DNA of 64,000 nt from an uncultured Puniceicoccaceae bacterium (GTDB lineage Bacteria > Verrucomicrobiota > Verrucomicrobiia > Opitutales > Coraliomargaritaceae): NCBI GenBank assembly GCA_913044165.1, contig CAJWMY010000002.1, positions 20,586 to 84,585 on the forward strand, written 5' to 3'. Positions 39,578 through 48,898 of the stretch are shown here, in pieces (the first letter of the stretch is position 1; each line of letters opens with the position of its first letter). The translations under genes were made by a program, and so were the position numbers. The notes beneath the pieces are model-generated. The model was not told the DNA's origin. It saw only the letters and a list, made by a program, of their open reading frames with translations, and did not search any database.

Positions 39578-39676
39578 AAAATGGTGAATTGAATCTTGTT
39601 TTAAAATATTAGCCTAAATTCATTTTTAAATGAGTGTCATGCTTGCCTTTAATTTAGTTTTTTTAATGATACAAAT

Positions 39677-40945
39677 ATGGCTCAAAAAGTAACAGTTAGT
39701 ATTATAAATGTAGGTGATGAATTACTATTAGGCATTCGTACTAATAGTCATTTAACTTATTTAGGCAAGCAACTGTCATTTTTAGGGCTTAATATTGGTC
39801 ACTGCCAAGTTATTCCGGATCAATTACAAGAAATTGAGAATTCAGTTAAAACTGCTCAGCTCCGATCTGAAATTATTATTATAACCGGCGGACTAGGGCC
39901 GACTAAAGATGATTTGACATTAGAAGGTGTCGCTAATGCCTTATGCAGACCCCTTGTCTATAATGAACTTATTTTTGAAAGTATAAAAAAGCGGTTTTCT
40001 CAATTAGGAAGAGAGATTTCCTCAATTCATAAAAATCAATGTTATCAGCTTGAAGGAAGTAAATTACTGATGAATGAACGGGGGACAGCCCCTGGCTCGA
40101 TAATTATTACTGAGAAATCTCTGATTGTCTTATTACCAGGCCCATCTCACGAGCTAAATCCAATGTTTATCAATTCAGTTATTCCTTATTTAAAGAAGCA
40201 TTTTAGACTTTCCAAAAAGCCCGCTTATGTCCAACTGAGAACATGTGGCTTAGGCGAATCATCGGTAGAACAAAAAATATCTCCAATCCTGGAAAAATAT
40301 CCTAACACAGAAGTAGCTTTTTGTGTTCATCTAGGAATTGTCGATGTCCGAATTAGTATGAAAAATGAGGTTTCTAAGCCAGACTATCTAGATATTATTG
40401 CAGGAGAATGCAGGTTAGTTTTGGCAGATAATTTTGTGGGGTATGGCTCAGTTTCTTTAGCCGAAGTTATTTACCATGAGTTGAGAGAGAGACAGCAAAC
40501 ATTAGCGGTTGCAGAATCCTGTACGGGTGGGTTAATGGGGAATGCATTTACAGATATTTCAGGCGTGTCTAAAGTTTTCCAGGGAGGCGTTGTCTGTTAT
40601 GCAAATGCAGTAAAAATATTGCAGCTAGGCGTGCCCGAAGAAATCATTGAACAGCATGGGGCAGTTAGTGGCGAGTGTGCAATTGCAATGGCTTCAGGAG
40701 TTGCAGAAAACTTAACATCTGATTATGGACTTAGTATTACAGGGTTCGCCGGACCGGAGGGAGGAACAAAAGATAATCCAGTAGGGACAATTCATATTGG
40801 CCTATACTCACCAGTTGGTATCTGGGCAAAAAGTGTACGATATGTCGGGGGAAGGCTCGATGTTAAAGCCCGAGCAGTTAATTCAGCCTTGGATTGGCTT
40901 AGACGTCTTTTAATTAAAGGCAAAAATTCTTTTTCCGGCAATTAA
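39677..40945 (+). CDS. cinA: CinA family protein (MoCF domain plus nicotinamide-nucleotide amidase domain)
   Basis: N-terminal molybdopterin-binding-like domain (VGDELLLGIRTNSHL, GGLGPTKDDLTLEG), then the CinA/PncC domain (AVAESCTGGLMGNAFTDISG, FQGGVVCYANAVK, SITGFAGPEGGTKDNPVG), which in other species deamidates NMN to recycle NAD. 422 residues, full length. With the PnuC/NadR pair downstream, it adds a second NAD-salvage step in the window. Confidence 0.92.
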   Translation: MAQKVTVSIINVGDELLLGIRTNSHLTYLGKQLSFLGLNIGHCQVIPDQLQEIENSVKTAQLRSEIIIITGGLGPTKDDLTLEGVANALCRPLVYNELIFESIKKRFSQLGREISSIHKNQCYQLEGSKLLMNERGTAPGSIIITEKSLIVLLPGPSHELNPMFINSVIPYLKKHFRLSKKPAYVQLRTCGLGESSVEQKISPILEKYPNTEVAFCVHLGIVDVRISMKNEVSKPDYLDIIAGECRLVLADNFVGYGSVSLAEVIYHELRERQQTLAVAESCTGGLMGNAFTDISGVSKVFQGGVVCYANAVKILQLGVPEEIIEQHGAVSGECAIAMASGVAENLTSDYGLSITGFAGPEGGTKDNPVGTIHIGLYSPVGIWAKSVRYVGGRLDVKARAVNSALDWLRRLLIKGKNSFSGN

Positions 40946-41006
40946 ATGACAGGAATTTAACTATTTTTGTCTCGCTAGAATTCATAGAAATTAGAAAAGT
41001 ATTCAT

Positions 41007-42110
41007 ATGGTGGCTAATCTCAAATTCTCTTTTATATCCGGGGATGATGAATTTCTTGTTAATGAGAAAGCAAAAGTTTGGTTTGAAAGTAAGTCAAAAG
41101 GAATCACGGAAGAATTGTCAAAAGAAGTAATTGATGGTCGTGCAAATAATATTGAAGAGGTTCGTCAAATAATAGAAAAATTTTCAGAAGGAATTCAGAC
41201 ACAGTCACTTTTTGGTGGCCCAAAAGTGATCTGGCTAAAGGCGGTTAATTTCCTAGCTAATTCTCAAATTGGGAATGCAAAAGGCACTCTTGACTTATTA
41301 GAGCATCTTAAAGTTATTCTTGGTGGAATAGAGAAAAATTCTGTCTTAGTTCTAATAAGCGCATCTCCGATTTACAAGGTACGCAATTTTTATAAATGGT
41401 GCGCGGAGCACTCTGAATTTGTTACTGTCGATGGAAGTAAAGCTGGGTTGGCACAAATAAAAGAACGAATTAAAAAATCGTGTTCAGATTCAGATGTTAA
41501 AATAGATTTGTCGGCGATTCAAATGCTATTCGATAAAGTTCAAGGAAGCTCTAGGCTTATTTCGATGGAAATTGATAAATTAATAACATACGTTGGAAAA
41601 TCTGGAATCATAGATGAAGGACTTGTAAGCGAAATGGTACCTAGCTTTGGAGAGGGTGATTTTTTTGAAGCAACAGACGCGTTTTTTTCTGCTGATTTGA
41701 TTTGGACGATGGATGCTATTAACCGACATTTTTTTACTCAATCAGAAGGCAGGCCATTATTAGGAAGTTTGCAGTCGCGTAATCGATTGATGATTCAACT
41801 CAGAATACTTAAGGATTCTGGAGAGCTCCAATCGGGCTATCCTGGATTTCAAAAAAATGAATTGGCTAATTTATCAAAAAAATATGCGCAGCATTTCGAA
41901 GCGGATATTATTAAATCAAATTTAAATATTTTTACACAAAACCCATATTACTTAGGTCGATTGGTTAAGGATTTGAGTAATTTTCCTTTAAAGCGTTTAA
42001 TTGATTTTCAGATTGCTTTTGCCGAGACATTTGAAGCCATTATTAAGAGTCCTAAGTTGCAAGGAGAAGCATTCAAGCAAATGGCTATGAGATGCCTTGG
42101 GGCAAAATAA
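41007..42110 (+). CDS. holA: DNA polymerase III delta subunit
   Basis: Clamp-loader subunit that opens the beta ring. 367 residues. The N-terminal part (FSFISGDDEFLVNEKAKVWF, TQSLFGGPKVIWLKAVNFL) and the helical C-terminus (RLVKDLSNFPLKRLIDFQIAFAETFEAIIK) fit HolA. No Walker A, as expected for delta. Sequence conservation in this family is low, so confidence is moderate. ATG at 41007; followed by purB on the same strand. Confidence 0.8.
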   Translation: MVANLKFSFISGDDEFLVNEKAKVWFESKSKGITEELSKEVIDGRANNIEEVRQIIEKFSEGIQTQSLFGGPKVIWLKAVNFLANSQIGNAKGTLDLLEHLKVILGGIEKNSVLVLISASPIYKVRNFYKWCAEHSEFVTVDGSKAGLAQIKERIKKSCSDSDVKIDLSAIQMLFDKVQGSSRLISMEIDKLITYVGKSGIIDEGLVSEMVPSFGEGDFFEATDAFFSADLIWTMDAINRHFFTQSEGRPLLGSLQSRNRLMIQLRILKDSGELQSGYPGFQKNELANLSKKYAQHFEADIIKSNLNIFTQNPYYLGRLVKDLSNFPLKRLIDFQIAFAETFEAIIKSPKLQGEAFKQMAMRCLGAK

Positions 42111-42175
42111 GGTTTTCTGGGGCACTTTTTTGTCGTCTCCTCAGGAAAAATCCTTTCTATATTATATATTATTTT

Positions 42176-43603
42176 ATGTCTAAAAATACAGTAAATATAT
42201 TAGCCGATCGTTATGCTTCAAATGAAATGAGAGAAATTTGGAGCGCAGAAGGTCGTGTACTACTAGAGAGAGATTATTGGATCGCCATTATTAAGGCTCA
42301 GAAATCATTAGGAATTGATATTCCCGAAAATGCAATTGAGGCGTACGAGTTAGTAAAAGATAAGGTTGATTTGGAGTCTATTCAAAAAAGAGAATCGGTA
42401 ACTCGCCATGACGTTAAAGCAAGAATTGAAGAGTTTTGTGAACTCGCTGGTTTTGAACATATACATAAGGGGTTAACTAGCCGAGATCTTACTGAGAATG
42501 TAGAGCAATTACAGATTTTCCGGGGGCTGAAGCATATACAGTTAAAGGCTGCTGCCGCATTGCACATCTTATCAAAGCGAGCGGATGGCTGGAGCGATTT
42601 AGTAATGACAGCTAGAACGCATAATGTGCCAGCACAATTAACGACTTTCGGAAAGCGCCTTGCGATGTTTGGTGAGGATCTCCTGCTTGCGCTTCGAGAA
42701 TTAAATCAAATTATTGAGCGTTATCCGGTCCGAGGACTTAAGGGGCCAGTTGGTACGCAGATGGATATGCTGACTCTTTTTGAAGGGGACGCAGGAAAAG
42801 TTGCTGAAATGGAATCAATAATTTTGAATCATCTTGGAATTAAAAGCTCACTGGGAACGGTTGGCCAAGTTTACCCTAGAAGTCTCGATTTTGAAGTTGT
42901 TTCGGCATTTGTTCGCTTGGCTTCAGGGCCATCTAGTTTTGCAAAAACTATGAGAATTATGGCAGGACATGAACTTGCTAGCGAAGGATTCGCTAAAGGG
43001 CAGGTAGGTTCATCTGCAATGCCCCATAAGATGAACAGCAGGAGTTGTGAGCGATTGAATGGCTTTGCGGTTATTTTAAATGGTTACTTAACAATGGCAA
43101 GTGGACTAACTGGAGATCAATGGAATGAAGGTGATGTTTCATGTTCGGTCGTTCGTAGGGTCTTCTTGCCAGATAGTTTTTATGCAATAGATGGACTAAT
43201 TGACACATTTATAACTGTTTTGAATCAAATGGAAGTTTATCCAGGAATGATAAAAAAGGAAAGGGAGCGCTATAGTCCATTTTTAGCAACAACTACTCTC
43301 TTAATGGAATCTGTAAAGCAAGGTGCAGGACGCGAAGCAGCTTATGAGGCTATTAAATCTCAAGCGGTTGCGGCAGCCCAAGCAATGCGCTCAGGAGAAA
43401 TGGAACAAAACGATCTAGCTGACCGCCTTGGATCGGACAAGCGATTTGGCTTAGACACGGCAACAATTCAAAGGTTGATGCAAGAAGCCCAATCCCTTAC
43501 TGGTATTGCTAAATCTCAGGTTAAGGAATTTTCTTTAAGGGTAGAAGAATTATTAATAGATCTACCGGAAGCAAAAAAATACTCACCGGAAGCAATTCTT
43601 TAA
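42176..43603 (+). CDS. purB: Adenylosuccinate lyase
   Basis: Splits SAICAR and adenylosuccinate in purine synthesis. The signature loop GSSAMPHKMNSRSCERLNG is intact, with TSRDLTENVEQLQ and TARTHNVPAQLTTFGKR earlier. The track start at 42092 lies inside holA and reads unlike PurB; the ATG at 42176 (MSKNTVNILADRYASNEM) is the natural start, giving 475 residues. Serves the same pathway as purA at 58.7 kb. Confidence 0.95.
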   Translation: MSKNTVNILADRYASNEMREIWSAEGRVLLERDYWIAIIKAQKSLGIDIPENAIEAYELVKDKVDLESIQKRESVTRHDVKARIEEFCELAGFEHIHKGLTSRDLTENVEQLQIFRGLKHIQLKAAAALHILSKRADGWSDLVMTARTHNVPAQLTTFGKRLAMFGEDLLLALRELNQIIERYPVRGLKGPVGTQMDMLTLFEGDAGKVAEMESIILNHLGIKSSLGTVGQVYPRSLDFEVVSAFVRLASGPSSFAKTMRIMAGHELASEGFAKGQVGSSAMPHKMNSRSCERLNGFAVILNGYLTMASGLTGDQWNEGDVSCSVVRRVFLPDSFYAIDGLIDTFITVLNQMEVYPGMIKKERERYSPFLATTTLLMESVKQGAGREAAYEAIKSQAVAAAQAMRSGEMEQNDLADRLGSDKRFGLDTATIQRLMQEAQSLTGIAKSQVKEFSLRVEELLIDLPEAKKYSPEAIL

Positions 43604-43667
43604 GTTAAGGATTGCTATTCTACCATCGCTTACTACAGATAGCTTTTTAATTTAAATTTACTTACAT

Positions 43668-44933
43668 ATGACGGAAATATTGCATGGGAATTGTTTAGTT
43701 GCTCAATCTGGAGGACCAACATCAGTTATTAATTCTAGCCTTGCGGGGGTTATCACAGAGGCTCTTAATCATGAGTGTATCGAAGAAATATATGGAGGCC
43801 TCAATGGTGTCCAAGGTATTTTACAAGAGCAATTAGTAGACCTTGCTGCTGAAACGCAGCAGAACATTCGAGGCTTGCGATATACGCCAGGAGCAGCTTT
43901 AGGCACATGCCGTTATAAGCTTAAGAGTGATGCAGACTATAACCGTATCCTAGAGGTATTTGAGGCGCATAATATCCGCTATTTCTTTTATGCAGGTGGC
44001 AATGATTCTCAGGATACAGCAGATAAAATTTCGAAACTCGCCCAAAAGAAAGGTTATGCTTTGAGAGTAATTGGGGTTCCTAAAACAATTGATAATGACC
44101 TAGTAACAACAGATCATACTCCAGGCTACGGAAGTGTTATTAAATATATTTCTGCAGCTATTCGTGAGATTGCCTGTGACAATGGCGCCATGGGTCAGCA
44201 TGATCTAGTACAAGTCGTTGAAGTTATGGGGCGCAGCGCAGGCTGGATTGCAGCTGGAGCTGCCTTAGCTAAGAAAAAGGATAGCCCTAATAGCGCACCG
44301 CACCTAATTTATTTACCTGAAGTCCCATTCTCTAAAGAAAAATACATCGACGATGTAACACGTGTTCTAAAGAAAGAGAAATTTTGCTTGATTGTTGTTG
44401 GCGAAGGCCTAGTTGATGCAGATGGTAATTATGTTTCTACGGATAGTGTCAGCTCAGATGCTTTTGGGCATTCTCAACTTGGTGGTGCAGGAGAATTTCT
44501 ACGCTCATTAGCTGAGGAAAATTTATCTGTAAAAGCACGTTCCATAAAATTAGGAATGGCACAGCGGGCAGCAGCTCATTGTGCTTCAAAATCAGACAGC
44601 GATGAAGCATTCATGGCAGGACAAGCAGCGGTTAGAGCAGCGGTGAATGGCGAGACTGACAAAATGGTTATTCTTGTTAGAACAGAAGCAGATGGTTATT
44701 CATGTGAGACGAGCTTGGCGCCTCTTTCAGAGATTGCGAATGGAGTAAAATTACTCCCAGAATCATGGATTAATGAAGATGGCGTATCTATGAATTATAA
44801 TTTCATAAAATATGCCTTACCATTAATTCAGGGTGAGGTCGAAGTTCCATTTGAAAATGGGATGCCTCAGTACATAGAATTAAAGAAAATTCATGAGGAC
44901 AAGCGCTTAGGTGCTTACGCATTAAATTCTTGA
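43668..44933 (+). CDS. pfp: Phosphofructokinase, diphosphate-dependent type
   Basis: Interconverts fructose 6-phosphate and fructose 1,6-bisphosphate. AQSGGPTSVINSSLAG at the start, GGNDSQDTADKIS where ATP enzymes have GGDGS, and PKTIDNDLVTTDHTPGYGS, all features of PPi-using enzymes, with EVMGRSAGWIAA after. 421 residues. PPi use is read from these motifs and would make glycolysis reversible at this step. The 3' end overlaps convergent nadR-like gene by 19 bases. Confidence 0.88.
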   Translation: MTEILHGNCLVAQSGGPTSVINSSLAGVITEALNHECIEEIYGGLNGVQGILQEQLVDLAAETQQNIRGLRYTPGAALGTCRYKLKSDADYNRILEVFEAHNIRYFFYAGGNDSQDTADKISKLAQKKGYALRVIGVPKTIDNDLVTTDHTPGYGSVIKYISAAIREIACDNGAMGQHDLVQVVEVMGRSAGWIAAGAALAKKKDSPNSAPHLIYLPEVPFSKEKYIDDVTRVLKKEKFCLIVVGEGLVDADGNYVSTDSVSSDAFGHSQLGGAGEFLRSLAEENLSVKARSIKLGMAQRAAAHCASKSDSDEAFMAGQAAVRAAVNGETDKMVILVRTEADGYSCETSLAPLSEIANGVKLLPESWINEDGVSMNYNFIKYALPLIQGEVEVPFENGMPQYIELKKIHEDKRLGAYALNS

Positions 44934-45457
44934 TTTTCCGTAGAGCTTAAAAGCTTTTCTATGGCCTTTATAGATTCTCGGATTCTTTTATCCAGACTCC
45001 CTTTTATATTTACAAAGGGCAGACTATCCTTGATCAAAGCCCTATAAATAAGATCTTGAATCTGTTTTTGTCCATCGGGGCTATCTCTTTGTAAAGGCTC
45101 AGCAATCCATGGAATATCATTTAGGCAAAAAAGATATAGATTGTAATGATTGAGATTTAGGGCTCTCTGAAGTGATTCGGGAAAGGATCTGAAATAATAA
45201 CGGGAATAGATTGAGGTAGAAAGAAGATTTGTATCGTGGAAGACGAGGGGACTTGCTTTTTTGCAGGCATTTTTTTCGTAAGCGATTTGTCCTAGAATAA
45301 TTCGCTCTAGGTCGTCTTCAGTCACGGCGGCTTGATATTTCGTGACATAATCACGAGCAAATTCATTTGAAAAAGGGGCATTGAAATAGGCAGCTAATGC
45401 TTTAATAAGCGTTGATTTGCCAGTTGATTCAGCCCCTATTAAGACAACACGTAACAT
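44915..45457 (-). CDS. NadR-type ribosylnicotinamide kinase (ATPase domain only)
   Basis: P-loop GAESTGKSTLIKALAAYF at the start, SNEFARDYVTKYQ, and a lid region with RDSPDGQKQIQDLIYRALI. 180 residues correspond to the C-terminal kinase domain of NadR, without the repressor and NMN adenylyltransferase domains. It lies 7 bases after pnuC, which imports nicotinamide riboside; phosphorylation would trap it as NMN. Last gene of the six-gene minus-strand run. Confidence 0.85.
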   Translation of the reverse strand: MLRVVLIGAESTGKSTLIKALAAYFNAPFSNEFARDYVTKYQAAVTEDDLERIILGQIAYEKNACKKASPLVFHDTNLLSTSIYSRYYFRSFPESLQRALNLNHYNLYLFCLNDIPWIAEPLQRDSPDGQKQIQDLIYRALIKDSLPFVNIKGSLDKRIRESIKAIEKLLSSTENQEFNA

Positions 45458-45464
45458 AGAAATC

Positions 45465-46094
45465 CTATACAGACTTTTTTAATGATACATGCCAAGTTGC
45501 CCAGCCATAAATCGCTAATATAATAAATGTTAAAAAAAGAAAGGCACTGATCCAATACCCTTGGAGCGCCCATAAGTTTATGAATATTGCATCGGATATA
45601 AGCCAACAAAGCCACGTGCCTATGTATTTTTTACTGAGCATCCATTGGGCAGTAAAAGCAACACAGGTTGCAAAGGCATCGAAGTAAGGTTGGAATCCCT
45701 GAGTATAATTATCTAGTAGAAAGCCTATAGTAATAGTTCCAAGAACCCACATGATTATATTAAACAACCAAATTTTTATTCTTGTTGCTTGGATAATACT
45801 TTTAGAATTGGCGGATTTGTTCGCTTGGGGAGTAGAATCAGAAAAATATTTTCGGCTCCAATTCCACCAACCGTATAGAGAAATGAAGATAAAAATAACA
45901 TTTAATGTCATGTTAGCATATAAACCAGCTTCGAAGGCAATATATACATAGACTAAGTAGCAAAGAATGAAGGTTGGCCAAGTTAAAATCTTTTCTTTAA
46001 TGCTAAACCAAACCCCTAAAATCCCAGCTATTGTTCCAACACATTCTAGCATATTGACTGATTCTAAATAGGCAATTATTGGCTCTAGCATCAT
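45465..46094 (-). CDS. pnuC: Nicotinamide riboside transporter PnuC
   Basis: Inner-membrane facilitator for nicotinamide riboside. 209 residues with about seven membrane helices; the family substrate motif appears as ISLYGWWNW, and a second YGWATWHV is near the C-terminus. The adjacent NadR kinase supports this over a thiamine (PnuT) or riboflavin (PnuX) role. Two tandem ATG codons open the gene. Confidence 0.88.
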   Translation of the reverse strand: MMLEPIIAYLESVNMLECVGTIAGILGVWFSIKEKILTWPTFILCYLVYVYIAFEAGLYANMTLNVIFIFISLYGWWNWSRKYFSDSTPQANKSANSKSIIQATRIKIWLFNIIMWVLGTITIGFLLDNYTQGFQPYFDAFATCVAFTAQWMLSKKYIGTWLCWLISDAIFINLWALQGYWISAFLFLTFIILAIYGWATWHVSLKKSV

Positions 46095-46114
46095 TTACTC
46101 TATAAAGGCAATTG

Positions 46115-46414
46115 TTAGTCGGAGTCGATTATTTCAATGCGCTGCCAATAAGCTGAGAATTTATCAACAAAAGTCTTATGCAATGGGTCTAATTGATAAG
46201 CATCATGATCGTCTATGTTATTAAAGTGTATAGTTAAGTTATAGCTGTAATCATCTCTGACGACAGGTCTATATTTTGTCTCAGAGGGAGTTCCAATATA
46301 TATTGCTTGAATGGAATCAATTGCCTTTAAGCTTTCTAAGCCTTTTTCAAATTCTGAAATTTCTTTGGTGCTTAGACCGATCTTTAAATGAAATAATACG
46401 ATATGAATAAACAT
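46115..46414 (-). CDS. Dabb (stress-responsive A/B barrel) domain protein
   Basis: 99 residues forming one ferredoxin-like A/B barrel: HIVLFHLKIGLS at the start, YNLTIHFNNIDDHDAYQLDPLHKTF in the middle. Family members bind small molecules or act as minor enzymes; the role here is unknown. It sits between thrH and pnuC with gaps of about 20 bases, so cotranscription is likely. Confidence 0.8.
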   Translation of the reverse strand: MFIHIVLFHLKIGLSTKEISEFEKGLESLKAIDSIQAIYIGTPSETKYRPVVRDDYSYNLTIHFNNIDDHDAYQLDPLHKTFVDKFSAYWQRIEIIDSD

Positions 46415-46433
46415 AGTAAATTAGATGGTACCT

Positions 46434-47039
46434 TTATAATATAGTTTCAATGATTGCGCGTAATTCCGTATGAGATTTTGCAATAGTTAAATCAGGACGC
46501 TCCTTTATTAATTTTTGGGGAGGGCAATAAAGCGCTTTGTCATCAGCGATTTCAATCATACTCAAGTCATTGTAAGAGTCACCAGCAGCAAAAGTTCTAA
46601 AATGTAGTGCCTTAAAAGCTTCAACTGCTTTCCGCTTGTGGTCTTTCATTCTTAAGTGATAATCTGTAATGAAGCCTTCCTGATTGATTTCAAGGTGGTG
46701 GCAAAAAAGCGTGGGATACGCGAGTTTCTTCATCAGGGGTACGGCGAATTGAGTGAATGTGTCAGAGAGAATAATAAGACGTGTTTGTGAAGTGACCCAT
46801 TCCACAAATTCTTTTGCTCCAGGAAGCGGATCTAGTTCGTCAATTACGGCTTGTATGTCCTGTAGCTTTAATTGGTATTCTTTTAATATATCTAATCTAT
46901 ATCGCATCAGATTGTCGTAATTAGGCTCATCACGGGTAGTCCTTTTTAAAGCCTCAATCCCTGTCTTTTCAGCAAAGGCTATCCATATTTCTGGAATCAA
47001 TACACCTTCTAAATCTAAACAAACAATCTGCATACTCAT
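46434..47039 (-). CDS. thrH: ThrH-type phosphoserine phosphatase / homoserine phosphotransferase
   Basis: HAD-family enzyme. Motif I is CLDLEGVLIPEIW, the LEGVL form typical of ThrH. Motif II is IILSDTFTQF, and motif IV AAGDSYNDLSM. 201 residues, as for Pseudomonas ThrH, which dephosphorylates phosphoserine and can phosphorylate homoserine. It may supply the SerB function. Co-directional with the surrounding small genes. Confidence 0.88.
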   Translation of the reverse strand: MSMQIVCLDLEGVLIPEIWIAFAEKTGIEALKRTTRDEPNYDNLMRYRLDILKEYQLKLQDIQAVIDELDPLPGAKEFVEWVTSQTRLIILSDTFTQFAVPLMKKLAYPTLFCHHLEINQEGFITDYHLRMKDHKRKAVEAFKALHFRTFAAGDSYNDLSMIEIADDKALYCPPQKLIKERPDLTIAKSHTELRAIIETIL

Positions 47040-47065
47040 AGTTTATTATTTGCTAATAATAAGGT

Positions 47066-47692
47066 TTAGTGCAATGGTAATTTCGGTAAATTTAAAGCTG
47101 TTTTAGAACCAATCCACAAAATAGGAGAATCTTTATTTGCTGAATCCTCTAGAAGTGTATCGGTTTTAAAATTGCTTTGGATCTCCAATATGTTCCAAGA
47201 GAATGGGCAAGATTGTTCTCTCATTGTTTGCATCCATCCCCTTACTGCAATGCTTTCATTAAGTCCTCCGGCATGACCTCTGTATGCAGTAACAAAGAGA
47301 AGCCCATCCGCTTTGAGTAAGCGCATAGATTGTTCTAGTGCGGATAGAGTACTATTTGCTTTAGTGATAATTTTTTTGTCGCTACCAGGCAAGAAGCCTA
47401 GGTTAAATATAATTGCATCGAAGTAAGCATCGTAGTTCATTGATTCCATTATTGTCCCATGCTCTCCATGAATCAGCTTAGAGAGGCTTTCTAGTCTGGC
47501 TTCAGTTAGCTTTTTTTTTGTCGCTTTTATTGCCGATGCCTGAATATCAATTGCTACTATCTCTCCATTAGGTTTAACTAATTGAGCAGCCCTCAAAGTA
47601 TCGTAGCCATTCCCTGCAGTTGCGTCGAGAACACGCGAACCATTTCGCAGATGATTTTCTAAGCATTGCTGTATGTATTTAGCTAATCGCAC
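47066..47692 (-). CDS. mnmM: MnmM/YtqB-type tRNA wobble-uridine methyltransferase
   Basis: SAM-dependent class I methyltransferase; MnmM methylates 5-aminomethyl-uridine at tRNA position 34. VLDATAGNGYDTLRAA (motif I) at about residue 21, VAIDIQASAI, and IIFNLGFLPGSDKKI, the family's NLGYLPG-like block. 208 residues with a GTG start. The upstream neighbour, 13 bases away, is an FAD oxidoreductase that may make its substrate, matching the two halves of MnmC. Confidence 0.82.
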   Translation of the reverse strand: MRLAKYIQQCLENHLRNGSRVLDATAGNGYDTLRAAQLVKPNGEIVAIDIQASAIKATKKKLTEARLESLSKLIHGEHGTIMESMNYDAYFDAIIFNLGFLPGSDKKIITKANSTLSALEQSMRLLKADGLLFVTAYRGHAGGLNESIAVRGWMQTMREQSCPFSWNILEIQSNFKTDTLLEDSANKDSPILWIGSKTALNLPKLPLH

Positions 47693-47705
47693 GGAGGGAG
47701 TAATT

Positions 47706-48749
47706 CTAAAGTTTGTTATGAAAATAATGAATGAAATCTTTCGCCAATGAAGGGGCGCTTAAGGTTCCTTTCGAGCTAAGACCATTAATAGCATAGAGTG
47801 ATTTATAAATAGGGTGTTGGATAATTATTGGTTTAGTATTAACTGTAGTTGGTCTTATCCCAGTTTGATGTCGAAGAATTTCAAAAGGTAGGCGTGTCAT
47901 TATTTGGAGGGATTTAATTAAATCGTTCCTTGTTTCTAGTTTAGTCCCTAAATCAGAGATGCCTGTTTCATAGCTTGCGCCAAATCGATAAAGAGATGGT
48001 TCTATTGAATGAAGCCAGCGTTTTTTATAATATAGCCCATTAGGGAGTTCAAGGTCTGGGATTTTTAAAGTTAAAACATCTCCTTTGATTGGGGAAATGG
48101 GTAAATTAATAAAAAAGGGATTATTCAGAATATGTATACCCTGGCAAAAAATTACATTTTTTGCATGCAGACCTTTATAATGCCAGGTGCCTATTTCTTT
48201 TTTGGCAAATATCTCACAATTAACTTCATCCTCTATGTAAAGATCTTTCCTCATAAAATATGTTCTTAGGGAACCTAAATATTTAGGAACATCTAGCCAA
48301 TATCCTTCATTAATTAGAACACTTCCGAAGTCATCTGTAATCCCATTTGAGTCTTCTCCCTTTGCCAAGAGTTGATTTAAATATGGATTAAAGCGTGGGT
48401 TTTTGATTTTTCTAATTGCACGTAAAGAATCTTCCGGGTTTAAAAAATAGCGACGAATAGGAAGTGGTTTAAGTATTGAAATCTTCAAGGCATGTTCAAT
48501 AGACTTATAAAATGGTATAGCTTCTGACAATAAGCCTTCAAAAGCCTTGGATTTTGTCATCCATTTGCCAGTAATAGGATTCATGAATCCCCCGGCAACT
48601 AATGATGCAGTTGACAGTTTTGGGGCATCAATGAGTTTAAACCCAATACCCATTTCGTGGAGTTTCCACGCTAAAGTTGTGCCCGCTAAGCCGGCACCGA
48701 TAATTAAGTAATCAATCTGTTTTCGTTTAATGATGACAATAAAACACAA
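47706..48749 (-). CDS. DAO-fold FAD-dependent oxidoreductase, MnmC(o)/MnmL-like
   Basis: FAD-binding Rossmann motif DYLIIGAGLAGTTLAWKL at the N-terminus, then LVAGGFMNPITGKW, which resembles the FAD-dependent half of MnmC and related DAO proteins, and a C-terminal TGIRPTTVN and NGLSSKGTL segment closing the FAD site. 347 residues. No ATG is available; TTG at 48749 is the only track start, with a stop codon just upstream. Adjacency to mnmM suggests conversion of carboxymethylaminomethyl- to aminomethyl-uridine (inference). Confidence 0.75.
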   Translation of the reverse strand: MCFIVIIKRKQIDYLIIGAGLAGTTLAWKLHEMGIGFKLIDAPKLSTASLVAGGFMNPITGKWMTKSKAFEGLLSEAIPFYKSIEHALKISILKPLPIRRYFLNPEDSLRAIRKIKNPRFNPYLNQLLAKGEDSNGITDDFGSVLINEGYWLDVPKYLGSLRTYFMRKDLYIEDEVNCEIFAKKEIGTWHYKGLHAKNVIFCQGIHILNNPFFINLPISPIKGDVLTLKIPDLELPNGLYYKKRWLHSIEPSLYRFGASYETGISDLGTKLETRNDLIKSLQIMTRLPFEILRHQTGIRPTTVNTKPIIIQHPIYKSLYAINGLSSKGTLSAPSLAKDFIHYFHNKL

Positions 48750-48815
48750 TACTTAAGATATCTAATTCTCAATGGTCAAGTTCACTTGGAAAATGAGGGT
48801 CTGGGTTTTTTATAT

Positions 48816-48832
48816 TGTTAAAATAGTTAACA
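48816..48832. promoter_or_regulatory. Operator-like inverted repeat in the zwf / oxidoreductase divergent region
   Basis: TGTTAA-AATAG-TTAACA, a perfect dyad with 6-base half-sites and 5-base spacer, about 85 bases before the zwf ATG and about 67 from the divergent start. The shape fits a dimeric repressor site, but no regulator is adjacent. Confidence 0.3.
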
Positions 48833-48898
48833 GGCTTTTAAAGAGTTATAAAATTCTCCTTATAGGAAGGTTGCTTTATTTTAATTCTATCCCTTAAT

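Noticed and set aside
42092-42175. N-terminal extension of purB inside holA
   Set aside because: The 28 upstream residues are unlike PurB, and the ATG at 42176 gives the standard start.
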